NCBI RefSeq assembly: GCF_019132875.1
Contig: NZ_JAHSPF010000008.1
Location: forward strand, 1-64,000
Direction: 5' to 3'
Source: Erwinia phyllosphaerae
GTDB lineage: Bacteria > Pseudomonadota > Gammaproteobacteria > Enterobacterales > Enterobacteriaceae
DNA length: 64,000 nt
The notes beneath the pieces were generated by a model. The model made no database searches. It saw only the letters and a list, made by a program, of their open reading frames with translations, and had not been told where the DNA came from. A program made the translations under genes and the position numbers. Shown piece by piece: positions 9,251-20,607 of this stretch (positions within the stretch are counted from its first letter, which is position 1; the number at the start of each line of letters is the position of its first letter).

Positions 9251-10279
9251 ATGAACGACGAATTTAAAGGTAAAAGCGGCAAAGTCAAAGTGATGTATGT
9301 CCGCGGCGAAGAAGAAGGCAGTAAGCGCGGGGAAAATCCCCGTACCGGGAAAGGCGGAGTGCGCCCAAAAGGCGATCGTCGTCCTTCACGAGACGCAGAA
9401 AGTAAGCCGCGTGGCGGGCGCGATCGCGACGTAGCACCAGGCGATTCACCGTGGCGCACCATTTCACGTGCGCCTTCAGCGGTTGATGATAAACCGGATC
9501 ACGGCGGCATCAGCGGCAAGAGCTATATCGATCCGGAGCAGATCCGTCGTCAGCGTATGGAAGAAACGCGCGTGTATGGCGAGAACGCCTGTCAGGCGCT
9601 GTTCCAGAGTCGTCCGGACTGCATCGTGCGCGCCTGGTTTGTCCAGGGCGTGACGCCGCGCTTCCGTGACGCGCTGAAGTGGATGGCTGCTAACCGCAAA
9701 GCCTACCATGTAGTAGACGAAGCGGAGCTGGCGAAAGCGTCCGGTACCGAGCACCATGGTGGCGTCTGCTTCCTGATCAAAAAACGTTCCGGCATGCCGG
9801 TACGTGAATGGCTGGCCAAAGCACCGGCAAAAGATTGCGTGCTGGCGCTGGAAGATATCGGCAACCCGCATAACCTGGGCGGCATTATGCGCAGCTGTGC
9901 GCATTTTGGTGCGAAAGGTTTGCTGGTGCAGGATGCCTCACTGCTGGAATCCGGTGCGGCAGTCCGTACGGCGGAAGGCGGAGCGGAACACGTGCAGGCT
10001 ATCAGCGATGAAAGCTTTGCGGCGGGTCTGAATGCGTTTCGTCGTGCGGGCTATACCATCGTGACCACCTCCAGCCATCAGGGCCAGCTGCTCTCAAACG
10101 TTGAGCTGCCGGCAAAAATGGTACTGGTGTTGGGGCAGGAAAGCGAAGGTTTGTCAGACAGCACGCTGGAGCAGGGCGATCTTAGCGTCTCAATTGGCGG
10201 AACCGGTAATGTTGAGAGCCTCAACGTTTCCGTGGCCACCGGCATTCTGCTTGCAGAATGGTGGCGTCAGAACGCTTAA
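9251..10279 (+). CDS. yfiF: SPOUT-type RNA 2'-O-methyltransferase homologue YfiF
   Basis: The 342-residue protein has a basic, low-complexity N-terminal region of about 100 residues. A SpoU substrate-binding domain follows, and then the SpoU/TrmH catalytic domain with the three family motifs: [21 protein letters not shown] and [14 protein letters not shown]. These form the trefoil knot that binds SAM. The start at 9251 aligns with E. coli YfiF ([17 protein letters not shown]) and has GGAGG upstream; the frame also extends further 5'. The RNA target of YfiF is not established to my knowledge. Confidence 0.92.
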   Translation: MNDEFKGKSGKVKVMYVRGEEEGSKRGENPRTGKGGVRPKGDRRPSRDAESKPRGGRDRDVAPGDSPWRTISRAPSAVDDKPDHGGISGKSYIDPEQIRRQRMEETRVYGENACQALFQSRPDCIVRAWFVQGVTPRFRDALKWMAANRKAYHVVDEAELAKASGTEHHGGVCFLIKKRSGMPVREWLAKAPAKDCVLALEDIGNPHNLGGIMRSCAHFGAKGLLVQDASLLESGAAVRTAEGGAEHVQAISDESFAAGLNAFRRAGYTIVTTSSHQGQLLSNVELPAKMVLVLGQESEGLSDSTLEQGDLSVSIGGTGNVESLNVSVATGILLAEWWRQNA

Positions 10280-10284
10280 GCCAT

Positions 10285-10316
10285 AAAAACGGGCCATCGC
10301 GGCCCGTTTTTTTTAT
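10285..10316. terminator. Bidirectional terminator between yfiF and emrB
   Basis: The stem ACGGGCC (10289-10295) pairs with GGCCCGT (10301-10307) around a 5-nt loop. Eight T residues follow on the + side and an A-run precedes it. It therefore serves both yfiF and the convergent emrB. Confidence 0.88.
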
Positions 10317-10324
10317 GCGTAAAA

Positions 10325-11860
10325 TCAGTGAGCGCCGCCTCCGCCGCCACCTGAACTAAACGGTGGACGAGCAAACCACACCAGCACCAGCAAAAACAAA
10401 AAGACGCCTGCCGAAGCCCAGAAAATCTCATTAGCGGAAATAATCAGCCCCTGATTGGTAACCTGCTGCGCAATCCATGATGACGCCTGATCGTGGCTCA
10501 TTCCCAGCTGCTGTAGCTTGCCGTACATCTCCTGCGAATTATGATTGTAAGCATTCACTGACTCTGTCAGCTGGTTGTGATGCATGGCTTCCCGATCTGT
10601 CCACATCGTCGTGGTGATCGACGTACCAATTGAACCCGCCAGCGTTCGCGTAAAGTTTGACAGGCTGGATGCCGCCGCCAGTCTTTCCGGCGGCAGGCCG
10701 GACAGCGTGATGGTCGTTAACGGCATAAAGAAGCAGGCCACGGCGAAGCCCTGAATAAACTGCGGCCAGGCCGATGCGCCAAAATCCATACCCGGCTCAA
10801 AGGTATAGGCTCGCCAGTAAAAGCAGATGGCATACATGATAAAGCTGAACGTCACCAGCTTGCGCATATCCAGCTTATGCGCGAAGCGTCCGATAATGGG
10901 CGAAAGGATAACAGGCAGTACGCCCACCGGCGCGGAAGCCAGCCCGGCCCAGGTCGCCGTATAGCCGTAGACCTCTTGCAGCAGCTGCGGCAACAGCACT
11001 ATCGAGCCAAAATAGAGCATGTAGGCGAGACTGATGCACAGACAGCCAATGGTAAAGTTGCGCGACTTAAACAGCGACAGGTCAATAATCGGATGGTCGT
11101 CCGTCAACTCCCAGACCAGCAGCACCGCCAGCGCGACCACGGCCACAATGGTCAGAGTGACGATCTCCGGCGAACTGAACCAATCCAGCTCTTTACCCCG
11201 GTCCAGCATCATCTGCAGGCAGCCGATACCAACGATAAGCAGCACCAGCCCCACCGAATCGATAGGGCGGATCACCGTTGCCGTTTCCCGGTTGCGCAGC
11301 GTTTGCAGCGTCAGCATGACCACCGCAATACCGATAGGCACGTTGATAAAGAAAATCCAGCCCCAGTGGTAGTTATCGCTGATCCAGCCGCCCAGGATCG
11401 GGCCGCAAATCGGCGCGACAATCACCGTCATTGCCCAAAGCGACAGGGCGATACTGCGTTTTGCCGGCGGGTAATTGCTAAGCAGCAGGCTTTGCGACAG
11501 CGGAATTAACGGGCCGGCGACCACGCCCTGAATGATGCGGAAGAAAATCAGCATCCCCAGACTGTTGGACATTCCGCACAGCCAGGAAGCCACGGCAAAA
11601 GCCGCCGTAGCCCAGAGAAACAATTTTACCTCGCCGACGCGCTTAGCCAGCCAGCCGGTGACGGGAATCGAAATCGCGTTTGCCACGCCAAACGACGTAA
11701 TTACCCAGGTGCCCTGAGAGTTAGACGCGCCCAGGTTACCGGCAATAGTCGGAATGGCGACGTTAGCGATGGTGGAATCCAGCACCTGCATAAAGGTTGC
11801 CAGCGACAGCGCAATGGTCATCAGGACCAGCGGCGTCCCTTCAAGCGGTTTTTGTGCCAT
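10325..11860 (-). CDS. emrB: Multidrug efflux MFS permease EmrB (DHA2 family, 14 membrane segments)
   Basis: EmrB is the inner-membrane proton antiporter of the EmrAB-TolC pump, which exports uncouplers and hydrophobic drugs. The protein is 511 residues and very similar to E. coli EmrB, including the motif C region (GPILGGWISDNYHWGWIFFIN) and the glycine-rich tail ending GGGGGGAH. The start at 11860 matches the E. coli M-QKPLEG start; the frame runs 13 codons further upstream. Only 7 bp separate it from emrA, so the two are co-transcribed and repressed by EmrR. Confidence 0.97.
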   Translation of the reverse strand: MAQKPLEGTPLVLMTIALSLATFMQVLDSTIANVAIPTIAGNLGASNSQGTWVITSFGVANAISIPVTGWLAKRVGEVKLFLWATAAFAVASWLCGMSNSLGMLIFFRIIQGVVAGPLIPLSQSLLLSNYPPAKRSIALSLWAMTVIVAPICGPILGGWISDNYHWGWIFFINVPIGIAVVMLTLQTLRNRETATVIRPIDSVGLVLLIVGIGCLQMMLDRGKELDWFSSPEIVTLTIVAVVALAVLLVWELTDDHPIIDLSLFKSRNFTIGCLCISLAYMLYFGSIVLLPQLLQEVYGYTATWAGLASAPVGVLPVILSPIIGRFAHKLDMRKLVTFSFIMYAICFYWRAYTFEPGMDFGASAWPQFIQGFAVACFFMPLTTITLSGLPPERLAAASSLSNFTRTLAGSIGTSITTTMWTDREAMHHNQLTESVNAYNHNSQEMYGKLQQLGMSHDQASSWIAQQVTNQGLIISANEIFWASAGVFLFLLVLVWFARPPFSSGGGGGGAH

Positions 11861-11867
11861 AACGGCC

Positions 11868-13034
11868 TCAGCCTGCGTTCGCGTGAATAATGTCGGCAAT
11901 CAGCCGGTTAACCGGAGCCAGATCCAGCGCCAGCGCGCTGCTTTCATAGGCCGGTTTACTGCGAACGCTGGTGGCCAGCACGCTGCCGTCTTTATGGGTG
12001 GTATCGATGTTAACCAAAGTAGAGAGACCAATACGCAGCGGATGACGGGCAACCTCATCGGCATTCAGTTCGATACGTACCGGCAAGCGCTGCACTACTT
12101 TAATCCAGTTACCCGTGGCGTTTTGCGCAGGTAACAAGGAAAACGCGCTGCCTGTCCCCATATCCAGTCCGACAACCTTGCCGTGGTAGACCACGTCATC
12201 GCCATAGATATCGCTGGTTACGGTGGCGGGCTGACCAATGCGAACGTCGGCCAGCTGCGTTTCTTTAAAGTTGGCGTCCACCCAGAGATTTTTCTCTGGC
12301 ACCACAGCCAGCAGCGGCGTGGTCGTGGCAATCTGTGAACCAACCTGTACGCTGCGCTGGGCGACAAAGCCGTCAACCGGACTGACAATTTCGGTACGCT
12401 GTAAGGCCAGCCAGGCATCGCGTACTTCGGCCGCGTTCTGCTTGACCGCAGGCTGGTTTTCCAGCGAGGTATTTAAAATAGCGGCCTGATTAGCATTATA
12501 CTGCTGCACCGCAACGTCCAGCTGAGCCTGAGCGGTAGCAACGGCATCACGCGCATGCTGTAAATCTTCGCGGCCAATCAGGTTAGCGGCACCTAACGGC
12601 TCGCGGCGCTTAAGGTCAGCCTGCGCCTGCGCCAGGGCCGTTTTTTGCAGTTCAATAGTCGCCTGATACTGCTTGCCGTTGATAATCAGCTGATGCGTCT
12701 GACGCACGCTGGTGGCCAGCGCGGTCTGCGCTTTTTCAAAAGCCTGTTCGGCGTCGGTCTTGTCCAGCGTGACCAGCACGTCGCCTTTGCGTACGCGATC
12801 GGTATTATCAAACCAGACTTTATTTACACTGCCGGAAACCTGGGCCATTACCTGCACCTGATTGCCCGCCACATAGGCGTCGTCAGTTTCCTGAAAATGG
12901 CGCAGCACCATAAACCAGTAAACCAGCCAGGCGATGCCGATTACCGCGAACACCACGGCCAGAATGATCAACGCGCCTTTGCGTTTTTTCTTGTTATTGG
13001 TGGACTGCTGCGTTTGTTGTGCTTCTGCACTCAT
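11868..13034 (-). CDS. emrA: Multidrug efflux periplasmic adaptor EmrA
   Basis: EmrA is the membrane-fusion protein that links EmrB to an outer-membrane channel. The 388-residue protein has one N-terminal membrane helix (about residues 20-40), then the HlyD/EmrA lipoyl half-domain (ETDDAYVAGN), a long alpha-helical hairpin and beta-barrel segments (LWVDANFKETQ). The start at 13034 aligns with E. coli MSANAETQ. The gene lies between emrR and emrB. Confidence 0.97.
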   Translation of the reverse strand: MSAEAQQTQQSTNNKKKRKGALIILAVVFAVIGIAWLVYWFMVLRHFQETDDAYVAGNQVQVMAQVSGSVNKVWFDNTDRVRKGDVLVTLDKTDAEQAFEKAQTALATSVRQTHQLIINGKQYQATIELQKTALAQAQADLKRREPLGAANLIGREDLQHARDAVATAQAQLDVAVQQYNANQAAILNTSLENQPAVKQNAAEVRDAWLALQRTEIVSPVDGFVAQRSVQVGSQIATTTPLLAVVPEKNLWVDANFKETQLADVRIGQPATVTSDIYGDDVVYHGKVVGLDMGTGSAFSLLPAQNATGNWIKVVQRLPVRIELNADEVARHPLRIGLSTLVNIDTTHKDGSVLATSVRSKPAYESSALALDLAPVNRLIADIIHANAG

Positions 13035-13180
13035 GGTTTTCTCCACGTGTTTCCTGCCTGGTCTGTGCCGTTGACGGATTTGAAAATGCCAGCGGATTAG
13101 CGCTGGCATAAATTAGGTTGCGGCTAAAATAGCGATTAGCGGCGGAAGTTGCGTCGCACAATATGCTATTAGCTGGGCGT

Positions 13181-13711
13181 TTAGCGAGAAAGGGCGGTAA
13201 GCGCTTCTTCCTCGTCCATTCTGTCAAGACGACCCAGCAGCTTGCGGGTAATACCTTCCAGCTGGCTCTTTTCAGCAGAGCTAAGGGCAGACCAGAGCAG
13301 CTGCAGCGACTGGTGCTGAGGCGGCAGCAGCTGGCGCAAAAACTCATTACCCTTTTCGGTAAGATGCAAATGCAGGCAGCGGCGATCGTTATCGCTTTCG
13401 CGACGCTCAATCCAGCCACGCTTTTCCAGCTCGTCGGCAATGCGGGTCGCATTAGTACGGGACGAACCCAGCGCCGCGCTGAGTTCAGAAGGCTGAATAC
13501 TATGATTTTCCTGCGCATCCAGCGTAATCAGCGCCATAAACAGCGTCTCGTTAATCCCCTGCGCCTTGAGCATTTTATTGCGGTTTTCCAGCAGTTTGCT
13601 CTGCATATGCATACAGAGCCGCGTCAGCATGATTTCCTGTAAAGGAAAATCTTTCTGGCGGTTGGCGCGGAAATTCAGCATCTGTTCAATGGGGGTAAAC
13701 GAACTTTCCAT
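13181..13711 (-). CDS. emrR: MarR-family repressor of the emr operon
   Basis: EmrR (MprA) represses emrRAB and releases DNA when it binds drugs. The 176-residue protein is a MarR-type winged helix. The recognition region [18 protein letters not shown] and the wing [13 protein letters not shown] are nearly identical to E. coli. The start at 13711 aligns with E. coli [11 protein letters not shown]. It is the first gene of the emrR-emrA-emrB operon, with 146 bp between it and emrA. Confidence 0.97.
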   Translation of the reverse strand: MESSFTPIEQMLNFRANRQKDFPLQEIMLTRLCMHMQSKLLENRNKMLKAQGINETLFMALITLDAQENHSIQPSELSAALGSSRTNATRIADELEKRGWIERRESDNDRRCLHLHLTEKGNEFLRQLLPPQHQSLQLLWSALSSAEKSQLEGITRKLLGRLDRMDEEEALTALSR

Positions 13712-14166
13712 CTGGGGGAACCTCATAAGTTGCAACTGGTATTGTAACAATGGCGGTCAGAATAATCCTGCCGGTTAATGCCGGGCTTGCCATCCGTAAT
13801 GTCCAGGTCATTCCTTAACCCAGGGCGCTATGCGGTATCAAAACGGGATACCGTTTCAGGTTTTTTACCTGTAAAACCCAGCCTTTGAGGCAGGCAAAAC
13901 GATCGGGCGCGGAGAGCATCAATTTATGCCAGCCATAACGCCGGGCGATCGCTGCAACCGGCAGCAGTGCCGCTCGCAATTTATTAACGAGCGCGCCTGA
14001 TAGCGAAGCGCTCGTTTCGTAACAAGGCGTCTGATCCAGTTAGAAACTTAATAGTTTCATGAGAAAAAATAACCATTCTGAATAAGTACACTGCTAACCA
14101 TACCAGACTGTGTAAACGCTTAACAGGCCAGCCGCGCTGAAAATGTTGCAATTTGTTGATGAATGG
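13712..14166. other. Intergenic region upstream of emrR with several inverted repeats
   Basis: These 455 bp lie between the emrR start and the 3' end of the next minus-strand gene. They hold a 9-bp inverted repeat (AACGAGCGC at 13986-13994 and GCGCTCGTT at 14008-14016) and two smaller hairpins: CGGTATC/GATACCG near 13832-13852 and CAGGT/ACCTG at 13858-13872. The emrR promoter must be close to 13720-13780, but I cannot point to a clear -35/-10 pair. No gene is visible. Confidence 0.5.
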
Positions 14167-15351
14167 TTAAGGCACGTTAAGCTCGTAGCGCGATCCGCGC
14201 CACCAGTTCAACAGATTAAGTACGGTGATGAAAGCACCGACCGCGCAGACGCCGTGCCAGCCAGCGTGTTGATAAGCCGAAGCAGACAGCAGCGAACCGG
14301 CCGCGCCGCCAACAAAATAGCTGGTCATATAGCCTGCGGTCAGGCGGTTACGGGCTTCCGGCATGGCACGGTAAATCACGCTTTGGTTGGTAATATGCAC
14401 GCCTTGAACCGCCAGATCTAACAGGATAATGCCGACGATCAGCGCCAGTAGCGAATGCGTGCCGGCAGCGGTAAAGGCCCACGAAACCAGCATGATCAGC
14501 AGGCCAACGGTAGTCGTCAGGCGTGCTTTGCCTTTGTCGGCCAGCGATCCCGCCTGGCGTGCTGCTAGCGCACCGGCCGCGCCGACCAGGCCCAACAGGC
14601 CAATCTGACCTTCCGAATAACCATAAGGCGGCGAAGCCAGCAGAAACGCCATTGAGGTCCACATGATGCTGAAGTTGGCGAAGGCCAGACAGCCGGTGAT
14701 AGCACGGGTTCTGAGCATCGGCGTGGTGGAGTAGAGCGTAAAAATGGAACGTAGCAGCTGAGGATAGTTAAGCGGTACCGATTGCTTATAGCGGGGCAGA
14801 TAGTGCCACAGCGCCAGCGCCATCAGCACCATCAATACGCTGGCGACCCAGAAAACGGTACGCCAGCCGCCCAGCTGCGCCAGCGCGCCAGCTACGGTAC
14901 GGGCCAGCAAAATCCCCAGTAACAGGCCGCTCATGACCGTACCGACCACCTTGCCGCGTTTTTCCGGCGCGGCCAGCGTGGCGGCAAGCGGTACCAGGAG
15001 CTGCGCCACTACGGAAAACAGCCCGGTTAATGCCGTACCCAGCAGCATCATGGAGATATCCGTCGACAGTGCGGTAATCACCATACCGCCTGCGGCCAGC
15101 AGGCTCATCACGACAATCAGCGCTTTGCGCTCCAGCATATCGCCAAGCGGCACCAGCAGCAGTAATCCTGCGGCGTAACCCAACTGAGCGGTGGTAACGA
15201 TAAAGCCGGCCTGGTTAATGGAAAGCTCAAAGGTACGTGCGATGGTTTCCAGTAATGGCTGCACATAGTAGTTACTGGCGACGGCAAGGCCTGTGGCGAC
15301 AGACATCAGGGCGACAAGGGCGGAACTAAGACCGGGCTGAGGGGATTTCAT
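14167..15351 (-). CDS. MFS transporter, YgaY-like
   Basis: The 394-residue protein has about 12 hydrophobic segments and the MFS loop motif after helix 2 (LGDMLERK), so it is an inner-membrane secondary transporter of the DHA1 type. It lies between emrR and proX, the place where E. coli K-12 carries the disrupted MFS gene ygaY. Here the reading frame is intact. The substrate cannot be told from the sequence; drug or metabolite export is typical of relatives. Confidence 0.8.
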   Translation of the reverse strand: MKSPQPGLSSALVALMSVATGLAVASNYYVQPLLETIARTFELSINQAGFIVTTAQLGYAAGLLLLVPLGDMLERKALIVVMSLLAAGGMVITALSTDISMMLLGTALTGLFSVVAQLLVPLAATLAAPEKRGKVVGTVMSGLLLGILLARTVAGALAQLGGWRTVFWVASVLMVLMALALWHYLPRYKQSVPLNYPQLLRSIFTLYSTTPMLRTRAITGCLAFANFSIMWTSMAFLLASPPYGYSEGQIGLLGLVGAAGALAARQAGSLADKGKARLTTTVGLLIMLVSWAFTAAGTHSLLALIVGIILLDLAVQGVHITNQSVIYRAMPEARNRLTAGYMTSYFVGGAAGSLLSASAYQHAGWHGVCAVGAFITVLNLLNWWRGSRYELNVP

Positions 15352-15542
15352 GGTAATAATCAGAAATTTAAAAAGGATATCTGGATAGTAACCTGAAAAA
15401 CTATTTTATTTACAGAATTATTTACAAAGCTAATCAGTTCAGAAAAATAGTGCGCTGGTGCAGCGGAGAGGAAACTTGCCTGCCAGAGGGAATCTGGCCA
15501 GACGATAAAAATGCAAAAAGCATTTTCCTTGATTGTGTAGCT

Positions 15543-15560
15543 CGCGCCATCCATGGCGCG
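15543..15560. repeat. Short perfect palindrome upstream of the MFS gene
   Basis: CGCGCCAT-CC-ATGGCGCG forms an 8-bp stem with a 2-nt loop in the 289-bp gap between the MFS gene start and the proX stop. It could end proVWX transcription or be an operator for the MFS gene. It has no T-run, so neither role is certain. Confidence 0.35.
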
Positions 15561-15640
15561 GAGTACCTTACTTTTCTGGCCGTGCTTCCTGGCGCTTCAG
15601 GCGATGAGGTTATCCATCAGCAAAACGAGGCAACCCGCAT

Positions 15641-16627
15641 CTACTTAACCGCCAGCGCATCCTTGATCCAGCCGTCGAACTGCGCCTGGTGCGCTTTAAT
15701 CCAGCCGTCAACGTGCGCGTTAATATCCGCCTCGCTGGACTGGCCCTGATGCATACGCGCGTTCTGCGCATTGATATCGGCCAGCGGCAGCTTCATCTCG
15801 GCAAACAGTTTAGCCGCCGCCGGATTTTTCTCCGCCCAGGCTTTATTGGCCACAATGTGCATGCTGTTGACCGGGAAGCCATAGTTAGCGCCGTTAGGCA
15901 GTTTCGTATCCATATCTTTCTGGGTGCCCGGCATTGCCGAGAACGGCACCTGTAACCAGACCACATCGCGACCCGGTACCAGCGTGTCGCTGACCCAGTA
16001 AGGTGTCCAGGTGTAATAAAGAATCGGTTTGCCTTCTTTAAAGCGGGTAATGGTGTCGGCAATCATCGCCGAGTAGTTCCCCTGGTTATGTACTACCGTA
16101 TTGCTCAGGCCATAGGCTTTGATCTGATGGTTGATAACCGCTTCGCAGCCCCAGCCGGGCGTGCAGCCGGTGAGATCCGCTTTACCGTCGTTATTGCTGT
16201 CAAAAAGCTTCGCCAGCTTGGGATCTTTAAGCTGATCGAGGCGGGTAATGTGGTATTTCTCAGCGGTTTTCTTATCGATCAGATAGCCCTGGGCTGCGCC
16301 CTGAACGTAGGTGCCCTGACGATAAAATTTTGCGTCGCCGCCCGCCGCTTTATACATATCGTCATGCAGCGGCTGCCAGTTAACGGCGGTAAAAGTCGCA
16401 TCGCCGGACGCCAGCGAGGTATAGCCAACGTTGTAATCCACTTCGCTCGGCTGCTCCACGGTATAGCCCAGTTTTTCCAGCGCGCGGCTGACTAACAGCG
16501 TCTGGAAAGTTTCTTCTGTGATGGTGCTTTGAATGGGCTTAACGGTAATGCCTTTTCCCGGCAGATCGGCGGCAAAAGCCGGTAAGGCCAGCGTGGTGAA
16601 GGCGGCGGCTAACAGTGCTTTACGCAT
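15641..16627 (-). CDS. proX: Glycine betaine/proline-betaine periplasmic binding protein
   Basis: ProX captures betaine in the periplasm and delivers it to ProWV. The 328-residue protein has a clear signal peptide ([14 protein letters not shown], cut before ADLPGKG). The OpuAC-type fold includes the Trp/Tyr-rich betaine pocket segments ([27 protein letters not shown]) and the Cys pair in [10 protein letters not shown]. It is the last gene of proV-proW-proX, 61 nt after proW. Confidence 0.96.
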   Translation of the reverse strand: MRKALLAAAFTTLALPAFAADLPGKGITVKPIQSTITEETFQTLLVSRALEKLGYTVEQPSEVDYNVGYTSLASGDATFTAVNWQPLHDDMYKAAGGDAKFYRQGTYVQGAAQGYLIDKKTAEKYHITRLDQLKDPKLAKLFDSNNDGKADLTGCTPGWGCEAVINHQIKAYGLSNTVVHNQGNYSAMIADTITRFKEGKPILYYTWTPYWVSDTLVPGRDVVWLQVPFSAMPGTQKDMDTKLPNGANYGFPVNSMHIVANKAWAEKNPAAAKLFAEMKLPLADINAQNARMHQGQSSEADINAHVDGWIKAHQAQFDGWIKDALAVK

Positions 16628-16688
16628 AGTCGTTCCTTATTTTTTTAAGAGGAAGCTGGCGGCGACGATACGCCGCCAGAAAAGAGTG

Positions 16689-18026
16689 TTATTTGCTAAA
16701 AGGACGAGTGAGCAGGCCCAGCGGGCCACTGGCATACCAGTGACGCGAGCCACGGCTGCGGCTGTCGCGGCCAACGGACTGCGTCAGGCGGTCAAGAATG
16801 ATGGCGAGTATCACAATGCCCACGCCGCCGACGGTCGCCAGCCCCATATCCAGGCGGCCAATGCCGCGCAGCACCATCTGGCCAAGACCACCAACGGCGA
16901 TCATTGAGGCGATAACCACCATCGACAGGGCCAGCATCAGCGTCTGGTTAACGCCCGCCATAATGGTTGGCATTGCCAGCGGCAGCTGCACTTTAAACAA
17001 CATCTGACGCGGGCTGGCACCGAAGGATTCGGCGGCCTCGGTTAAATCCGCAGGAACCTGCTTAATGCCCAGGATCGTCAGGCGCACAATGGGCGGCAGG
17101 GCAAAAATGATGGTGACCACTACGCCCGGCACGTTGCCAATGCCAAACAGCATCACGATAGGCACCAGATAGACAAAGGCGGGCGTTGTTTGCATCGCAT
17201 CCAGCAACGGGCGAATAAATTTCGCCGCCTTATCGCTGCGCGCCAGCCAGATGCCCAGCGGTAATCCGATTATCATGCAGAACAGCAGGGCGGTCAGTAC
17301 CAGCGCCAGCGTCACCATCGCCTGAGACCAGGCACCGATAGCGCCAATAGCCACCAGCGAAACCAGCGTGGCCAGACCCATGCCAAAGCTGGAAATCTGC
17401 CAGGCAATCAGAGCAAACAGCACGATGGCCACGGGTGCCGGCATGCCCAACAGAAAGTGCTGGAAGGCGCTAAGGATGTAGTCCACCGGCACGCGAATGC
17501 CCTGAAAAAGCGGACGAAAGTGCGTGACGATCCAGTCGATCCCACTGGTTACCCAGCTATCCAGGGGGATCAGCGTCTTGTGAAAAGGATCGAGCAGGCT
17601 AAAGTGTTCCGCTTGCGGGGCTGGCGCGCTGTTTAGCCAGTCGCCGCCGCTTGCTACAGCATCATGCGTGCTGGCCGCAGCGTCATGGCTACCGGCGGGC
17701 GTACCCCAGGCGTCCGCGCCGCTGGCACTGTCCGCAGCAGGAGCGCCGCTGGCATTGCTGGCGCTGTCCGTAGCAGGAGTGCTGGTGGCATTGCTGGCGC
17801 TGTCTGATGCAGCAGAAGCGCTGCTGGACCAGGGATCGCTGGCTGCTGCGGCATCGGACGGGCTGGTGGTTGCCTGCGCTGTATCCGTCACGTTGGCGCT
17901 GCCGTGAACAGCATCCGTTGCTGGTGCACTGGTCGTGCTTTGCGCCGCGGTGTCAGCCGCCGCGCTATTCTGTGCGGCAGGTTGAGCAGAAGCAGCCTGC
18001 CACGGGTCGATAACTTGTGTACTCAT
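16689..18026 (-). CDS. proW: Betaine ABC transporter permease with an enlarged N-terminal tail
   Basis: ProW is the inner-membrane permease of the ProU betaine importer. The C-terminal 310 residues match E. coli ProW closely, including the EAA loop that contacts the ATPase ([26 protein letters not shown]). The cytoplasmic or periplasmic N-terminus is unusual. It is about 90 residues longer than in E. coli (445 against 354 residues) and is built of Ala/Ser/Thr/Asp-rich imperfect repeats of the type [11 protein letters not shown]. The gene overlaps proV by 4 nt (ATGA), so the two are translationally coupled. Confidence 0.96.
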   Translation of the reverse strand: MSTQVIDPWQAASAQPAAQNSAAADTAAQSTTSAPATDAVHGSANVTDTAQATTSPSDAAAASDPWSSSASAASDSASNATSTPATDSASNASGAPAADSASGADAWGTPAGSHDAAASTHDAVASGGDWLNSAPAPQAEHFSLLDPFHKTLIPLDSWVTSGIDWIVTHFRPLFQGIRVPVDYILSAFQHFLLGMPAPVAIVLFALIAWQISSFGMGLATLVSLVAIGAIGAWSQAMVTLALVLTALLFCMIIGLPLGIWLARSDKAAKFIRPLLDAMQTTPAFVYLVPIVMLFGIGNVPGVVVTIIFALPPIVRLTILGIKQVPADLTEAAESFGASPRQMLFKVQLPLAMPTIMAGVNQTLMLALSMVVIASMIAVGGLGQMVLRGIGRLDMGLATVGGVGIVILAIILDRLTQSVGRDSRSRGSRHWYASGPLGLLTRPFSK

Positions 18027-19219
18027 GGCTGGCTCCCCTCGCGATCTAATGCCTGTAGTAACATGCCTTTGGAAATGATGCCGACATACTGGTTATCTTC
18101 TCCGACGATGGGCACCGCACAGGGAGCCTGCGCCACATGCGACAGCAAATCGTTAAGCGAGGTGTCCGCCGGCATCGCGGCAGGCGAGGGCAGAATGGCC
18201 TGGTCCAGACCTCCGCCAGCAGCCAGCGCGGCCTTTAGCGAATCCGTGGACACCACGCCAACAAATTTCTGCTTCTCCAGCACGTAACCATATTCGCGGT
18301 CTTCGTCCTGCAACAGCTTGATAGCCGAACGCGGGCCAAAGCCCGGCGCTTTACGCATCAGGGCACTGGCGCTGCGGCGGGCGATATCTTTGGCGCTGAA
18401 GACATGGCTGATATCTACGCCGCGAAAGAAAGTGCGCACGTAATCATTGGCGGGGTTATTCAGAATTTCATCGGGCGTGCCCACCTGAATCACTTCGCCG
18501 CCCTGCATAATGGCAATGCGGTCGCCAATACGCATCGCTTCATCCAGATCGTGAGAAATAAATACGATGGTGCGTTGATGACGGGACTGTAGTTTTACCA
18601 GCTCATCCTGCATCTCGGTGCGAATTAGCGGATCAAGTGCTGAGAATGCTTCATCCATCAATAATATATCCGGATTAATCGCCAGCGCGCGGGCTAATCC
18701 AACGCGCTGGCGCATACCGCCAGATAATTCGTCCGGATAGGCATGCGCGTAATTATCCAGGCCCACCTGACGCAGCGCCTCCAGCGCTTTTTCCTGTCGC
18801 TCCTGCAAGGGGACGCCAGCTAATTCCATGCCGAAGGCGGCATTATTTAGCACCGTAAGGTGAGGCATCAAAGCAAATGACTGGAATACCATGCTGATTT
18901 TATTTCGGCGAACCTGACGCAGTTCACTGTCAGATATTTTGGCGATATCGACACCGTCAATAATAACCTGGCCGCGCGTGGGTTCTATCAGACGATTGAG
19001 AAGGCGAACCATGGTGGACTTGCCGGAACCGGAAAGGCCCATGATCACAAATATCTCGCCTTCTTCAATGGCCAGACTGGCGTTCTTTACGCCAAGAGAA
19101 AGCCCAGTTTTCTCAAGCAAAGCCTCTTTGCTGATTCCCTTTTCGATATGCTTGAAAGCGCGATCGGGATTTTCCCCAAATACTTTATATAAATTCTTTA
19201 CTTCGAGTTTAATAGCCAT
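18023..19219 (-). CDS. proV: Betaine ABC transporter ATP-binding subunit
   Basis: ProV energises betaine import. The 398-residue protein has the Walker A motif GLSGSGKST, the ABC signature [16 protein letters not shown], Walker [13 protein letters not shown] and the switch His ([10 protein letters not shown]). Two CBS domains in the C-terminal 120 residues are the family's ionic-strength sensor. It is the first gene of the osmotically induced proVWX operon. Confidence 0.97.
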   Translation of the reverse strand: MAIKLEVKNLYKVFGENPDRAFKHIEKGISKEALLEKTGLSLGVKNASLAIEEGEIFVIMGLSGSGKSTMVRLLNRLIEPTRGQVIIDGVDIAKISDSELRQVRRNKISMVFQSFALMPHLTVLNNAAFGMELAGVPLQERQEKALEALRQVGLDNYAHAYPDELSGGMRQRVGLARALAINPDILLMDEAFSALDPLIRTEMQDELVKLQSRHQRTIVFISHDLDEAMRIGDRIAIMQGGEVIQVGTPDEILNNPANDYVRTFFRGVDISHVFSAKDIARRSASALMRKAPGFGPRSAIKLLQDEDREYGYVLEKQKFVGVVSTDSLKAALAAGGGLDQAILPSPAAMPADTSLNDLLSHVAQAPCAVPIVGEDNQYVGIISKGMLLQALDREGSQP

Positions 19220-19294
19220 GCACTTATTTTATTCCTGATTATCAGTTAATTTTCTTATATATCAGAACGTCCTGGTTAAATATTAGCGGCCTAT

Positions 19295-19322
19295 ACCCTA
19301 ACACACTCTCAGCCTGAGGCAA
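19295..19322 (-). promoter_or_regulatory. Likely sigma-70 promoter of proVWX
   Basis: On the minus strand a -35 element TTGCCT (19317-19322) and a -10-like TAGGGT (19295-19300) are 16 bp apart, about 75 bp upstream of proV. The arrangement and sequence resemble the E. coli proU P2 promoter as I remember it. The rest of the 383-bp gap to nrdF is AT-rich, as expected for H-NS-controlled proU, and ends in the nrd terminator. Confidence 0.6.
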
Positions 19323-19565
19323 CCCTTTGCGCGGCGCGGGCGCTTTGTCAGTGAGACCTGAATCTCTGTAAATGCCAGAGGGGGTAAGGGATGAGCGGGA
19401 ATTTCTTTGCGGGAAAAAAGAGTGATATTTCTTGCAGAAAAGAGATCCGGGCCGGGAAATTATTCGTGGAAAAGGAAGGTAAAGCGCTAAATAAAAAAGG
19501 CGTAAACAGGGAAACAGGGCGGAATAAATTTTTATTGAACGGGCGATCAATAAAAAACAGTAATA

Positions 19566-19594
19566 CGGAGGGAGAAAGGGAAACTCTCCCTCCG
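19566..19594 (-). terminator. Terminator of nrdHIEF
   Basis: A perfect 10-bp stem (CGGAGGGAGA/TCTCCCTCCG) with a 9-nt loop lies just after nrdF. On the minus strand it is followed, after a few bases, by TGTTTTTTATTG. The T-run is slightly offset from the stem. Confidence 0.65.
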
Positions 19595-19602
19595 CTTTAG
19601 CG

Positions 19603-20607
<1,005 letters not shown>

